A DNA stretch of 64,000 nucleotides, taken from Pseudoclavibacter triregionum. GTDB taxonomy: Bacteria > Actinomycetota > Actinomycetes > Actinomycetales > Microbacteriaceae. Both the position numbers and the translations under genes were made by a program. The stretch covers positions 1,054,001 to 1,118,000 of the forward strand of contig OU365335.1 in the NCBI GenBank assembly GCA_910822395.1. Direction: 5' to 3'. Every line of letters starts with the position of its first letter. The stretch's first letter is position 1. Below are positions 8,471-17,377 of the stretch, piece by piece. The notes below the pieces were generated by a model. The model saw nothing but the letters and a program-made list of their open reading frames with translations. It was not told the origin of the DNA and made no database searches.

Positions 8471-9659
8471 ATGCACGCGGCGACGCCGGCATCGTCCACT
8501 CGGCAGCCGACGCTCGGCCCCGGCCCGGACGTCCTCATCATCGGCGCCGGCCCGGCCGGGCTGGCCACCGCCGCGGCCCTCGAGCAGCGCGGCGTCCGAG
8601 CCCGCATCCTCGAGCGCGATCGCGTCGCGAGCTCCTGGCGCGGGCACTATGAGCGCCTCCGCCTCCACACGCCGCGCACCGTCTCGCATCTGCCCGGCAG
8701 CCCCATCCCGCGCCGCTTCGGACGCTGGGTCGCCCGCGCCGACCTCGTCCGCTACCTGGAGGCGTACGCGCGCCGCTGGCGGCTCGACATCGAGACAGGG
8801 GCCGAGGCCGTGCGGGTGCGGCGCGCCGACGACGGGTCCGCATGGCTCGTCGACTGCGCCGACGGCACGACGCGGTCGGCCCCGCAGCTCGTCATCGCGA
8901 CGGGCTACAACCGCGAGCAGACCGTGCCGGAGCTGCCCGGCCTCGACGGCTTCGCGGGCGAGGTCGTCCGCTCGGGGGACTATCGGGACGGCGAGCCGTG
9001 GCGGGGGAGGAGCGTGCTCGTCGTCGGCACCGGCAACACGGGCATGGAGCTCGCCGTCGACCTCGTCGAGCACGGGGCCGCGCGGGTCGATCTCGCGGTC
9101 CGCACGCCGCCGCACATCATGCCGCGGTCGATGGGGCCGCTCTCGACGACGCGGCTCGGGATCCTCATCCGCCGCCTGCCGCCCGCGATCGTCGATCCGG
9201 TGGCCGCCGCCATGCGCCGGCTGCGGATCCCCGACCTTCGCCCCTACGGCCTTCCGCTGGCGAGCGAGGGGCTGCTCACGCGGGCGACCCGCGACCACGC
9301 GATCCCCGTGCAGGATGTCGGCATCGTCGACGCGATCCGCGGCGGCGCGGTGACGCCCGTGGCCGCGCTCGAGGGCTTCGACGGGCCCGAGGCGGTGCTC
9401 GCCGACGGCGCGCGGCTGCGGCCGGATGCCGTCCTCTTCGCGACCGGCTACCGCCGGGGCCTCGAGCCGCTGCTCGCCGGCCTCGGCGTGCTCGACTGGC
9501 GTGGGCTGCCGGCGGCGCGGGGGGGCGGCTTGCCCTCCGGGGGCGCCTGGCCTGCGCGTCAACGGCTTCACGAACCCGATCTCGGGCATGCTCCGGGAGA
9601 TCCGCATCGACGCGATCTCGATCGCGCGCGCGATCGAGCGGGAGCTCGCAGGGCGCTGA
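8471..9659 (+). pseudogene. FAD/NAD(P)-dependent flavin monooxygenase, frameshifted
   Basis: A flavoprotein monooxygenase of the YpmT/FMO-like type. The first dinucleotide fold is GAGPAGLATA near residue 20, the second NADPH fold is VVGTGNTGME, and the ATGY motif occurs twice. The frame opened at 8471 holds family sequence up to LPAARG near 9520, then turns to non-family sequence. The expected C-terminus (GLRVNGFTNPISGMLREI, then IDAISIARAIEREL) continues in the next frame to the TGA at 9657-9659. The switch falls on a run of seven G at 9519-9525: removing one G restores a continuous protein of about 395 residues. Either the gene is inactivated, the homopolymer was misread, or it slips in vivo. 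Its start has a leaderless promoter. Confidence 0.85.
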
Positions 9660-9682
9660 GGGGCGAGAGCCGCCCGGCGCCC

Positions 9683-10453
9683 CTACGCCCGGTTCACGAG
9701 CCGGTTCACGGCGCGCTGCGCCCACGAGGGCGCGATCTCCGAGACGGCGTGGAACGCCCTGGCCTGGAGCCCCACCGGGCGATGCGGCGCGAGGCGCGGC
9801 GGTCGGCGCACGACGCGAAGGATCTCCTTTGCGACGTCGTCCGGCCCGAGGCGCACGCCGAGGGTGCGGGTCGAGGTCGGCTCGGCGCCGGCGAGGAGGC
9901 CGGTGTCGACCCACAGCGGCCACACGGCGCGGACGCGGATGCCCTCCTTCGCCCACTCGAGGTCGAGCGCCTCCGTGAGCCCGCGCACCGCGAACTTCGA
10001 GGCCGAGTACGCGGCGATCTCGGGCTGGCCGTAGATCGCGGAGGCCGAGCAGAGGTTCACGACGATGCCGCGCGCCTTCGCGAGGGCGTCGTGGGCGGCG
10101 TGGCAGCCGTGGAGCACGCCGAGCACGTTCACCTCGATCTCGCTCCGCCGGCGGGCGACCGGCTGCTCCTCGAAGCGGCCGCCGACGAGGATGCCCGCGT
10201 TGTTCACGAGCACGTCCAGGGCGCCGCCGCTGCGCTCCGTCACGCGGGCGATCGCGGGGCCCCAGGCGTCCGCGTCGGTCACGTCGAGGCGGCCCGTCAC
10301 GAAGCGCTCAGGGCGTCCGCTCGAGCTCGCGAGGTCCTCGACGCCCGCCTCATCGAGGTCGAAGGCGCCGACGAGGTAGCCCGCCTTGGCGAGGCGGAGA
10401 GCGGTGGCGCGGCCGATCCCGCGGGCGGCGCCGGTGACGATCGCGGTCTTCAT
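9683..10453 (-). CDS. short-chain dehydrogenase/reductase (SDR) family oxidoreductase
   Basis: A 256-residue classical SDR. The N-terminal cofactor motif is TGAARGIG, NNAG stabilises the sheet, Ser lies in LCSASA, and the catalytic pair is YSASK. Asp after the second strand (AFDLDE) suggests NAD(H) preference. The ATG at 10453 starts directly at the first beta strand (MKTAIVTG). It converges with the broken monooxygenase gene (23-nt gap). The substrate is unknown. Confidence 0.88.
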   Translation of the reverse strand: MKTAIVTGAARGIGRATALRLAKAGYLVGAFDLDEAGVEDLASSSGRPERFVTGRLDVTDADAWGPAIARVTERSGGALDVLVNNAGILVGGRFEEQPVARRRSEIEVNVLGVLHGCHAAHDALAKARGIVVNLCSASAIYGQPEIAAYSASKFAVRGLTEALDLEWAKEGIRVRAVWPLWVDTGLLAGAEPTSTRTLGVRLGPDDVAKEILRVVRRPPRLAPHRPVGLQARAFHAVSEIAPSWAQRAVNRLVNRA

Positions 10454-10506
10454 GGGGCCATCGTCGCGCATGCGCCTGGGCCGAGGCCTGCGAGCGCCTC
10501 GCCGCG

Positions 10507-11166
10507 CTACGGCGCCCGGCGCGCGCCCGCCTGCAGCCACGGCCGCATGAGCCGCGTGAGGGCGGGCAGCACGAGGAAGGTCATGAGCGGCGTCATGAGG
10601 ATCGTCGTGAGGGTGAGCCGCAGCGCGAGCGGCAGCTCCATCCACGCCGGCCACAGCGCGAGGAGCAGGTTGATGGCGAGCGTGAGCGGGAGGAAGCCGA
10701 GGAAGATGACGCACATCTGCTTCCACCGCGGCGGCGGGGGCGGCACGGGATCCGGCTCCGGGTCGAGGCCGTCGACGGTCGCGCCCGCGATGCCGGTGGT
10801 CGGCTCGGCGGCGCGGGCGAGGGGCTCGTCGAACCAGCCCTCGATGCCGGTGCGGTGCACGCGCTCGACCTCGCGCGCGAAGCTCGCGCCGGACGCGAGC
10901 CAGGCGTCGCGCTCGCGGGAGCGCTCCCACGCGTCGAGGTGCTCGCGCGAGTCGAAGCGGTAGAGCATGTGCCAGACGTCCGAGTGCTCGCCCTCGCGGA
11001 TCCAGCCCGAGCCGAGGAAGCCGTCGAATCGGCCGGCGAGGTTCGTGCCGGTCTGCACCCAGGCCTGGGCGTGGACGGCGTGCTCGGGCGCGACGGATCG
11101 CCGCACGGCGACGGTGACGGGGGCGGACGGCGCGGAGGCGGACGCGGAGGCGGACGCGGGGGCCAT
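10507..11166 (-). CDS. ABM-domain protein with C-terminal membrane segments
   Basis: A 219-residue two-part protein. Residues about 15-110 resemble the antibiotic biosynthesis monooxygenase (ABM) dimeric ferredoxin-like fold, with a pattern (WVQTGTNLAGRFDGFLGSGW, HMLYRFDSREHLDAWERS) seen in ABM-type membrane proteins. After a Pro-rich linker two hydrophobic helices follow (about 150-205). The start at 11166 has an AGAGGAGC ribosome site and an Ala/Ser repeat N-terminus. The role is unknown; relatives are annotated only as ABM-domain proteins. It is in line with the SDR gene downstream (53-nt gap). Confidence 0.72.
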   Translation of the reverse strand: MAPASASASASAPSAPVTVAVRRSVAPEHAVHAQAWVQTGTNLAGRFDGFLGSGWIREGEHSDVWHMLYRFDSREHLDAWERSRERDAWLASGASFAREVERVHRTGIEGWFDEPLARAAEPTTGIAGATVDGLDPEPDPVPPPPPRWKQMCVIFLGFLPLTLAINLLLALWPAWMELPLALRLTLTTILMTPLMTFLVLPALTRLMRPWLQAGARRAP

Positions 11167-11247
11167 GGGCTCCTCTCGAGGCCGCGCCGCGGGGGTCGCG
11201 CGCCGGCCGGCGGCGATCCTATCCCCGGCCCGCGACCGGCCGTCGCG

Positions 11248-11253
11248 TAGCCT
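11248..11253 (+). promoter_or_regulatory. -10 box TAGCCT of a leaderless promoter for dacB
   Basis: TAGCCT lies 6 nt before the GTG at 11260 and no ribosome site is present. This supports the GTG as the start, since the first nucleotide of the mRNA would be the start codon. Confidence 0.62.
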
Positions 11254-11259
11254 GGATCG

Positions 11260-12732
11260 GTGCCGCAGCTCCCCGCCCGCCCCGCCCAGCGCCCGGCCTC
11301 CGGCGACCGCTCGCGCGGCTCGGCGGGCGCCGCGACCGCGCCCGGCCGACCGCCCGTCCCGTGGTTCCTCTGGCTCGCGGCCCTCGTCGTGCTCGCCCTC
11401 GTCGGCTCGCTCGCCTGGGCCGCGGGCGGCGGCGCGCGCGCGATCGTGGGCGGCGCCGAGGGCGCGGCGGACGCCATCCCGGCCAAGGTCGACGGCGACG
11501 TGCGCCAGACGCCCGCGAGCCCCGCGGCCGCCGAGGCCTTCCGCAGCTGCACGATCTCCTCGCTCACCGACTCGCCCGCCGCGCTCGAGTTCCACGGCTA
11601 CGCCGTCGACTCGACGACGGGCGAGCTCCTCTTCGACGACCGCGGCGAGCAGGGCACCCCCACCGCCTCGGTCATGAAGCTCCTCACCTCGGCCGCCGCG
11701 CTCTCCGTGCTCGGGCCTGACTACCGCATCCCCACGCGCGTCTACGCGGGCGCCGAGCCCGGCACGGTCGTCGTCGTGGGCGGCGGCGACGTGACGCTCA
11801 ACTCGATGGCCCCCGGCATCCCGAGCTACTACGACGGCGCGACGGGCTTCCTCTCCGACCTCGCCCAGCAGGTGAAGACGGCGTGGGCGAACGACCCCGA
11901 GCTGTCGAAGACGCCCATCAGCCGGCTGCAGGTCGACACCTCGCTCTTCGGAGGCGCGGAGTGGCAGCCGTCCTGGCTCGACGCCGACCGCACCGACGGC
12001 TACATCGGCGCGATGTCGTCGTTCATGGTGAACGGCGACCGCCAGACGCCCACCTCCAAGGACTCGCCCCGCAGCCTCGCCCCCGCGCAGAACGCCGCGA
12101 ACGCCTTCGCGCCCATGCTCGGCCTCACCCCGGCGCAGGTGCAGCTGCAGGGCACGGCGCCCGCCGGCGCGAAGCTCCTCGCCGAGGTGCAGTCGCAGCC
12201 GGTGCGCGAGCTCGTGCAGTACGTCCTCCGCGACTCCGACAACACCCTCGCCGAGGCGCTCGCCCGCCTCACGGCGATCCAGCAGGGCACGGGGAACGCC
12301 TTCGAGTCGATCCACCCCTCGACGACCGCCGCGCTGCGCAACCTCGGCCTCGACACGAGCGAGCTCAGGCTCGCCGACGGCTCCGGCCTCAGTGCCGACT
12401 CGCGCGTGCCCCCGCGCTTCGTCGTGCAGCTGCTCCGCGTCATCGCGGGCGGATCGTCGAACCTCCAGCCCATCCTCGACGCGCTCCCCGCGAACGCCGT
12501 CTCCGGCACCCTCCAGGGCCGCCTCGGCGACGTGCCCGCGGGCGCGATCCGCGCGAAGACGGGATGGATCAACGAGGTCTACTCGCTCGCCGGCTACATG
12601 AACCTCCCCTCGGGTGGCCAGCTCACCTTCGCCTTCTTCGTCGTCGGCACCGTGCAGCCGGCGAACCGCGAGCAGCTCGACGCGATCTCGGCGGCCGCGT
12701 ACCGCTGCGGTGAGCAGCTCGCGGACTGGTAG
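11260..12732 (+). CDS. dacB: D-alanyl-D-alanine carboxypeptidase/endopeptidase (PBP4, DacB type)
   Basis: A 490-residue peptidoglycan-trimming serine peptidase of the S13 family. After a short Pro/Arg-rich cytoplasmic tail, a single hydrophobic helix (about residues 28-55) anchors it to the membrane with the catalytic part outside. The three penicillin-binding motifs are present: S137-V-M-K140, S326-D-N328 and K433-T-G. It removes terminal D-Ala or cuts cross-links. In many actinobacteria this gene lies next to tilS-hpt-ftsH, but that neighbourhood is not seen here. GTG start, leaderless promoter. Confidence 0.92.
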   Translation: MPQLPARPAQRPASGDRSRGSAGAATAPGRPPVPWFLWLAALVVLALVGSLAWAAGGGARAIVGGAEGAADAIPAKVDGDVRQTPASPAAAEAFRSCTISSLTDSPAALEFHGYAVDSTTGELLFDDRGEQGTPTASVMKLLTSAAALSVLGPDYRIPTRVYAGAEPGTVVVVGGGDVTLNSMAPGIPSYYDGATGFLSDLAQQVKTAWANDPELSKTPISRLQVDTSLFGGAEWQPSWLDADRTDGYIGAMSSFMVNGDRQTPTSKDSPRSLAPAQNAANAFAPMLGLTPAQVQLQGTAPAGAKLLAEVQSQPVRELVQYVLRDSDNTLAEALARLTAIQQGTGNAFESIHPSTTAALRNLGLDTSELRLADGSGLSADSRVPPRFVVQLLRVIAGGSSNLQPILDALPANAVSGTLQGRLGDVPAGAIRAKTGWINEVYSLAGYMNLPSGGQLTFAFFVVGTVQPANREQLDAISAAAYRCGEQLADW

Positions 12733-12845
12733 GCCTGGAGGGCGCGCCAGGGTCCGCCGCGCCGACGGCCCGCCCGCCCCGCGCTGGTACGGTTCCAGGC
12801 AGGAACCGGCCATCGGGGGCCGGACGACCGCTCCGGAGGATCGCC

Positions 12846-13475
12846 ATGCCGAAGGCCGAGAAGACCCGTCGCGCGCTCATCGTCGTCGACGTCCAGAACG
12901 ACTTCACCGAGGGCGGCGCCCTCGCGACGGACGGCGGCGCCGCGGCCGCCGAGGCGATCACCCGCCACCTCGAGGCGCACGGCGGCGACTACGAGCTCGT
13001 CGTCGCGACCCGCGACTGGCACGACGCCGACTCCGACAACGGCGGCCACTTCGCGGCCGAGGGCGAGGAGCCCGACTACCGCTCGACGTGGCCCGTCCAC
13101 TGCGTCGCCGGCACCGAGGGCGCGGCCTACCACCCGGCACTCGCGGCCGACCGCATCGACGTCCACATCCTCAAGGGCCAGGGCGAGCCCTCGTACTCGG
13201 GCTTCGAGGGCACGGAGGGCACGGCCGAGGGCGATCCGGTCGGCGTCGAGCCGCGCACGCTCGCCGAGGTGCTCCGCGACGCCTCGATCACCGAGGTCGA
13301 CGTCGTCGGCATCGCGACCGACTACTGCGTGAAGGCGACGGCGCTCGACGCCCTCGTCACGGGCGTCGACGTGCGCGTCATCGACGGCCTCACCTCGGCC
13401 GTCGCCGACGAGACCCGCGCGAGCGCGCTCGAGGAGCTCCGCGCGGCGGGCGCGGAGGTCGTCGAGACGGCCTAG
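12846..13475 (+). CDS. pncA: nicotinamidase/pyrazinamidase
   Basis: Hydrolyses nicotinamide to nicotinate for NAD recycling; relatives also activate pyrazinamide. The 209-residue isochorismatase-fold protein shows the catalytic triad Asp15 (VVDVQNDF), Lys110 (HILKGQ) and Cys161 (ATDYCVKAT), plus the DWHD metal-binding histidine region. The ATG at 12846 follows a strong GGAGGATCGCC site, and a TACGGT -10 box lies at 12788-12793, about 46 nt upstream of translation. Its TAG stop shares three bases with the stop of the converging ABC exporter gene. Confidence 0.93.
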   Translation: MPKAEKTRRALIVVDVQNDFTEGGALATDGGAAAAEAITRHLEAHGGDYELVVATRDWHDADSDNGGHFAAEGEEPDYRSTWPVHCVAGTEGAAYHPALAADRIDVHILKGQGEPSYSGFEGTEGTAEGDPVGVEPRTLAEVLRDASITEVDVVGIATDYCVKATALDALVTGVDVRVIDGLTSAVADETRASALEELRAAGAEVVETA

Positions 13476-15505
13476 CTCTTCGGCACCAGCAGCTGGTGCT
13501 CCGCGAGGCTGCGGTAGAGCGGCGTCGTCCGCACGAGCTCCGAGTGGCGGCCGCGGCCGACGACCCGGCCCCGCTCGAGGACGACGAGCTCGTCGGCGTC
13601 GACGACCGTCGAGAGCCGGTGCGCGATGACGATCATGGTGCGCCCCTCGGCCACGCGGTCGATCGCCTCGCGCATCATCGCCTCGTTCGCGCCGTCGAGC
13701 GCCGAGGTCGACTCGTCGAGGAGGAGGATCGGCGGCGCCGCGAGGAGCGTCCGCGCGATCGCGAGCCGCTGGCGCTCGCCGCCCGAGAGCATGACGCCCG
13801 CCTCGCCGACCTCGGCGTCGAGCCCCTGCCGCGAGCGGTCGAGCACGCGGCCGAGGTTCACCTCGCGGAGCACCGCGGCGCACTCGTCGTCCGAGGCGTC
13901 GGGGCGGCCGAGGAGGAGGTTGTCGCGGATCGAGCCGGCGAGGACGGGCGCATCCTGCTCGACGTAGCCGATCTGGGCGCGCAGCTGCGCGCGGTCGAGG
14001 TCGCGGAGGTCGACGCCGCCGAGACGGATCGTGCCGCCGGTCGGGTCGTAGAAGCGCTCGATGAGCGCGAGGGCCGTCGACTTGCCGGCGCCCGACGGGC
14101 CGACGAGTGCCGTCCGCGTGCCGCGCGGCACGGCGAAGGTGACGCCGTCGAGGACGAGCGGGGTCTCCTCGAGCTCGATGCCCTCGGCGTCGAAGAGCTG
14201 GGACGTCATGTCCTTCTGCGTCGCGCCCGCCCGCCCGCCGCCGACCGAGGCGCCGGCCGCCGGCAGCGAGTCGAGGCGCTCGATGGCGCGAGCCTTCGCG
14301 AGGCGCGCCTTCACGACGTCTCGCGGGTAGCGGAACGAGACGCGCTCGAACTGGATCGCCGCCGAGAAGGGCGCTGCGTCGGCGTTCGCCGGGCCGCGGA
14401 GGGTCACGAGCGGGCGCTCCTCGCGGTCGGCCGACTGCTCCTCGGGCAGGTGCAGGATCTCCTCGATGCGCCCGAGCGCGCCGAGGGCCGTGTTCACGGA
14501 GGTGACCGCGCCGAAGAAGAGTCCGAGCGGCATGACCATCATGAAGAGGAAGATGACGAAGGTGATGAGGCTCGCGATCGAGAGCTCGCCCGCCGCGACC
14601 CGGATGCCGCCGACGCCGAGCACGCCGATGAGCGCCGCCTGCACCGCGAAGCCCGAGACGGGCACGATGAGCGCCGAGACCGAGGCGACGTCGACGCCGC
14701 GGTCGTACGCGCCGCGGGCCTGTTCGACGACGAGGCGCTCCTCGCGTTCGGTCGCGCCCGCGGCCCGGATCGTGCGCACCGAGGAGATCGCGCGCTCGAC
14801 GGCCGAGGTGAGGTCGCCCACCTTGCGCTGCGCCGCGGCGCTCGCGGCGCGCACGCGGAGGGCGAGCAGGCCCACGAGCGCGATCGACAGGCCGATGACG
14901 CCGACCGTGACGAGGAAGAGGATCGGGTCGAGGACGAGCATCGCGATGCCCGCGCCGATGAAGGTGAGCGAGCCGCCGACGGCCTCGATGAGGCCCTGCG
15001 TGAGCACGGCGCGGAGCAGCGTCGTGTCGGCGCCGACGCGCGAGACGAGGTCGCCCGTGCGGCGGGCGTCGAACTCCGCGATCGGCAGGCGCAGGAGCTT
15101 CGCGATGAGGCGGCGCCGGGTGGAGAAGACGATCGTCTCGCCCGTGCGCTGGAGGAGGTAGTGCTGGAGGCCCTGGAGGAGGGAGCCGACGATGACGACG
15201 GCGATGAGGAGCCAGACGATCCACATCGGCATCTCGCCAGCCTCGACCTCGCCGATGAGGAGGTTCACGAGCATCGGCTGCGCGAGCGAGACGGCGGCGA
15301 AGACGACCGAGATGGCGATGATCCGGAGCATCATCGGCCTGTCGGCCATGAGGTGCGGGATGAGCTGGCGGAACGTCGCGCGGGGCATGGCCTCCTCGCG
15401 CGCGGATGCCGGGCGGAAGGGCGTCCGGAGCGGCCGCATGCCGGCCCTCGTCGTGCGCTCGCGCTGGCCGTCCGCTGCGGCCGGCCGCTCCTCGTTCGTC
15501 GTCAT
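13472..15505 (-). CDS. ABC exporter, fused permease and ATPase
   Basis: A 677-residue half-transporter. An N-terminal tail of about 50 residues is followed by six membrane helices (about 60-350) and an ATPase domain with Walker A VGPSGAGKST, signature LSGGERQR, Walker B ILLLDEST and an AHRLSTV H-loop. It should work as a homodimer exporting lipids, drugs or peptides. An insert of about 90 residues between permease and ATPase core is longer than usual (the RFSYPRD... and AGATQKDMTSQLFDAEG region). The ATG at 15505 has a GGAGGAGC site; internal ATGs at residues 23 and 40 are alternatives. The substrate cannot be inferred. Confidence 0.9.
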   Translation of the reverse strand: MTTNEERPAAADGQRERTTRAGMRPLRTPFRPASAREEAMPRATFRQLIPHLMADRPMMLRIIAISVVFAAVSLAQPMLVNLLIGEVEAGEMPMWIVWLLIAVVIVGSLLQGLQHYLLQRTGETIVFSTRRRLIAKLLRLPIAEFDARRTGDLVSRVGADTTLLRAVLTQGLIEAVGGSLTFIGAGIAMLVLDPILFLVTVGVIGLSIALVGLLALRVRAASAAAQRKVGDLTSAVERAISSVRTIRAAGATEREERLVVEQARGAYDRGVDVASVSALIVPVSGFAVQAALIGVLGVGGIRVAAGELSIASLITFVIFLFMMVMPLGLFFGAVTSVNTALGALGRIEEILHLPEEQSADREERPLVTLRGPANADAAPFSAAIQFERVSFRYPRDVVKARLAKARAIERLDSLPAAGASVGGGRAGATQKDMTSQLFDAEGIELEETPLVLDGVTFAVPRGTRTALVGPSGAGKSTALALIERFYDPTGGTIRLGGVDLRDLDRAQLRAQIGYVEQDAPVLAGSIRDNLLLGRPDASDDECAAVLREVNLGRVLDRSRQGLDAEVGEAGVMLSGGERQRLAIARTLLAAPPILLLDESTSALDGANEAMMREAIDRVAEGRTMIVIAHRLSTVVDADELVVLERGRVVGRGRHSELVRTTPLYRSLAEHQLLVPKS

Positions 15506-15618
15506 CTCGCGCTCCTCCGGCGCACGGTCGCGCCCGACCGTCGAGGATACGCCGCGACGAGATCGGCCGCCCCGCCCGCGGTGAGCGGGACGGAGCGGCC
15601 GGTCCGAGGCGCTGCGCG

Positions 15619-17055
15619 CTAGGAGAGGTTCGTCACGTACGCGACGTGGCGCGTCTCCTTCGAGAGCCAGATGGCGATGAAGGAGAGCAGGCCCGCGCCG
15701 GCGAGGTAGACGCCCACCCAGAAGGGGCTTCCCTGGCCGTAGGTCCAGAGCGCGACGAAGATCGTCGGCGCCACGGCCGCGCCGAGCACGGAGGCGAGGT
15801 TGTAGGCGACCGCCGAGCCCGTGTAGCGGACGTTCGCGGGGAAGAGCTCGGGGAGGAACGCCGCCATGGGGCCGAACGTGAGGCCCATGAGCGTCATGCC
15901 GACGATGAGCATCGCCATGACGCCGACCGTGCCCATGGCGAGCATCGGCGTGAGCGCGAAGCCGTAGGCGGCGATCGCGACCGTGACGACGAGAAGCATG
16001 CCGCGGCGGCCGTAGCGCTCCGCGACGAGGCCCGAGACGTAGGTGAAGATCGCGAAGAAGCACACCGCGATGATGAGCATCGTGAGGAACTCCTCACGGT
16101 GGTAGCCGAGGCCCGGCACGTAGGTCTCCGGGTTGTACGGCTTGTCGGCGGTCGCGGCCGCGGCGGCCTGGTCGCGCGTCGGCTTCGTGCCGTAGGTGAG
16201 CGTGAACGCCGTCATGAGGTAGAAGAGCACGTAGGTCGCGACCATGATGAACGTGCCGAGGATGACCTGGCGCCAGCTCGTCTTGAAGGTCGCGGCGAGC
16301 GGCACGCGGGCGACGTGGCCCTCGTCCTTCACCGCCTGGAACGACGGCGTCTCGAGGAGCGAGAAGCGCACCCAGAGCCCGATGATGACGAGCAGGGCGC
16401 TGAGGAGGAACGGGATGCGCCATCCCCAGTCCATGAAGGCCTCGTCGGGCATCGTCGAGGAGAGGAGCACGAAGAGCGAGTTGCCGAGGATGAAGCCGAT
16501 CGGGGCGCCGAGCTGCGGGAAGGTGCCGTAGACGGCGCGCTTGTGGGCGGGGGCGTTCTCGGTCGCGAGCAGCGCCGCGCCCGACCACTCGCCGCCGAGG
16601 CCGAGGCCCTGGAGGAAGCGGCAGACGACGAGGAGGAACGGGGCCCAGAACTCCCAGCCCGGCGTCGCCGCGGTGGGGAGGAGCCCGATCGCGAAGGTCG
16701 CGATGCCCATGGTGAGGAGGGTCGCGACGAGCGTGCCCTTGCGGCCGATGCGGTCGCCGAAGTGGCCGAAGAGGATCGAGCCGACCGGGCGCGCGATGAA
16801 GGCGACGCCGAAGATCGCGAAGGAGCTCAGGAGCGCCGTCGTCGCATCCTGCTTCGGGAAGAAGAGTTGCGGGAAGACGAGCGAGGCGGCGGTGGCATAG
16901 ATGTAGAAGTCGAAGAACTCGATCGCGGTGCCGGCGAGGGAGGCGGTGAGCACGCGCCACGGCTTATTGCGGGGCTCGAAGGTCTCGATGTAGCCGGGCT
17001 CGGCGAGATCGGACTCCTTCGCCGGCGCCGGGGTCGAGGTGGAGGCGGACGACAT
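15619..17055 (-). CDS. MFS metabolite:H+ symporter (MHS family)
   Basis: A 478-residue transporter with about 12 membrane helices. The GHFGDRIGRKGTL loop is the MFS signature between helices 2 and 3, and FFDFYIYATAASLVFPQLFFP plus RFLQGLGLGGEWSGA are hallmarks of the MHS (ProP/ShiA/KgtP-like) branch, which imports osmolytes, shikimate or dicarboxylates with protons. The ATG at 17055 is preceded by AAAGGGG. The substrate is not predictable from sequence. The gene stands alone, diverging from the drug-export operon across a 322-bp region. Confidence 0.9.
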   Translation of the reverse strand: MSSASTSTPAPAKESDLAEPGYIETFEPRNKPWRVLTASLAGTAIEFFDFYIYATAASLVFPQLFFPKQDATTALLSSFAIFGVAFIARPVGSILFGHFGDRIGRKGTLVATLLTMGIATFAIGLLPTAATPGWEFWAPFLLVVCRFLQGLGLGGEWSGAALLATENAPAHKRAVYGTFPQLGAPIGFILGNSLFVLLSSTMPDEAFMDWGWRIPFLLSALLVIIGLWVRFSLLETPSFQAVKDEGHVARVPLAATFKTSWRQVILGTFIMVATYVLFYLMTAFTLTYGTKPTRDQAAAAATADKPYNPETYVPGLGYHREEFLTMLIIAVCFFAIFTYVSGLVAERYGRRGMLLVVTVAIAAYGFALTPMLAMGTVGVMAMLIVGMTLMGLTFGPMAAFLPELFPANVRYTGSAVAYNLASVLGAAVAPTIFVALWTYGQGSPFWVGVYLAGAGLLSFIAIWLSKETRHVAYVTNLS

Positions 17056-17377
17056 TGGTCCCCTTTCGTCGGGACGGGAGGGCGGAGCGCGGGGAAGGGG
17101 CGCGCCGCGGGGAATGCGGTGGCCGACCGCGTCGTGCTCGCCGGTAATCGCCGGGGCCGCGTGCGGTCGCCGCACCGACCTGGTTCGGCCGTCTGGGCTG
17201 CGGGTGTGCGCCCATCGGATGCGGAGACTCGCAGGATATCCGGGCACGCGTGCGCCGCGCGAGCCGGGAGGCGGGCGTCCGTCACCTTCCGTCATGCTGG
17301 CGCGCGGCTCGGAGCCGGCGCGGACCTGCGATGATGCCGATCTCGCAGTGTCCCAGGCGCCCGCTAGCCTTGCGCGC
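17056..17377. other. divergent intergenic region, MFS symporter / ABC drug exporter
   Basis: 322 bp without a convincing gene. It holds the ribosome site of the MFS gene at its left edge and, at its right edge, a TAGCCT -10 box (17365-17370) 7 nt before the ATG at 17378. I see no repeat, hairpin or RNA gene in the middle. Confidence 0.55.
17365..17370 (+). promoter_or_regulatory. -10 box TAGCCT of a leaderless promoter for the ABC operon
   Basis: Placed 7 nt before the ATG at 17378; no ribosome site is present for that gene. Confidence 0.6.

Noticed and set aside
9519-9525. Programmed ribosomal frameshifting in the monooxygenase
   Set aside because: No slippery heptamer with downstream structure could be shown and the family has no known recoding; a plain indel is simpler, though not excluded.
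8471-10963. A long fusion of the FAD monooxygenase with an 800-residue protein
   Set aside because: After about 9520 the frame has no family sequence and runs antisense through the SDR and ABM genes; the true C-terminus is in the next frame.
10507-12813. A long minus-strand protein covering dacB
   Set aside because: Only the last 219 residues (from 11166) show a protein pattern; the rest is the antisense shadow of dacB.
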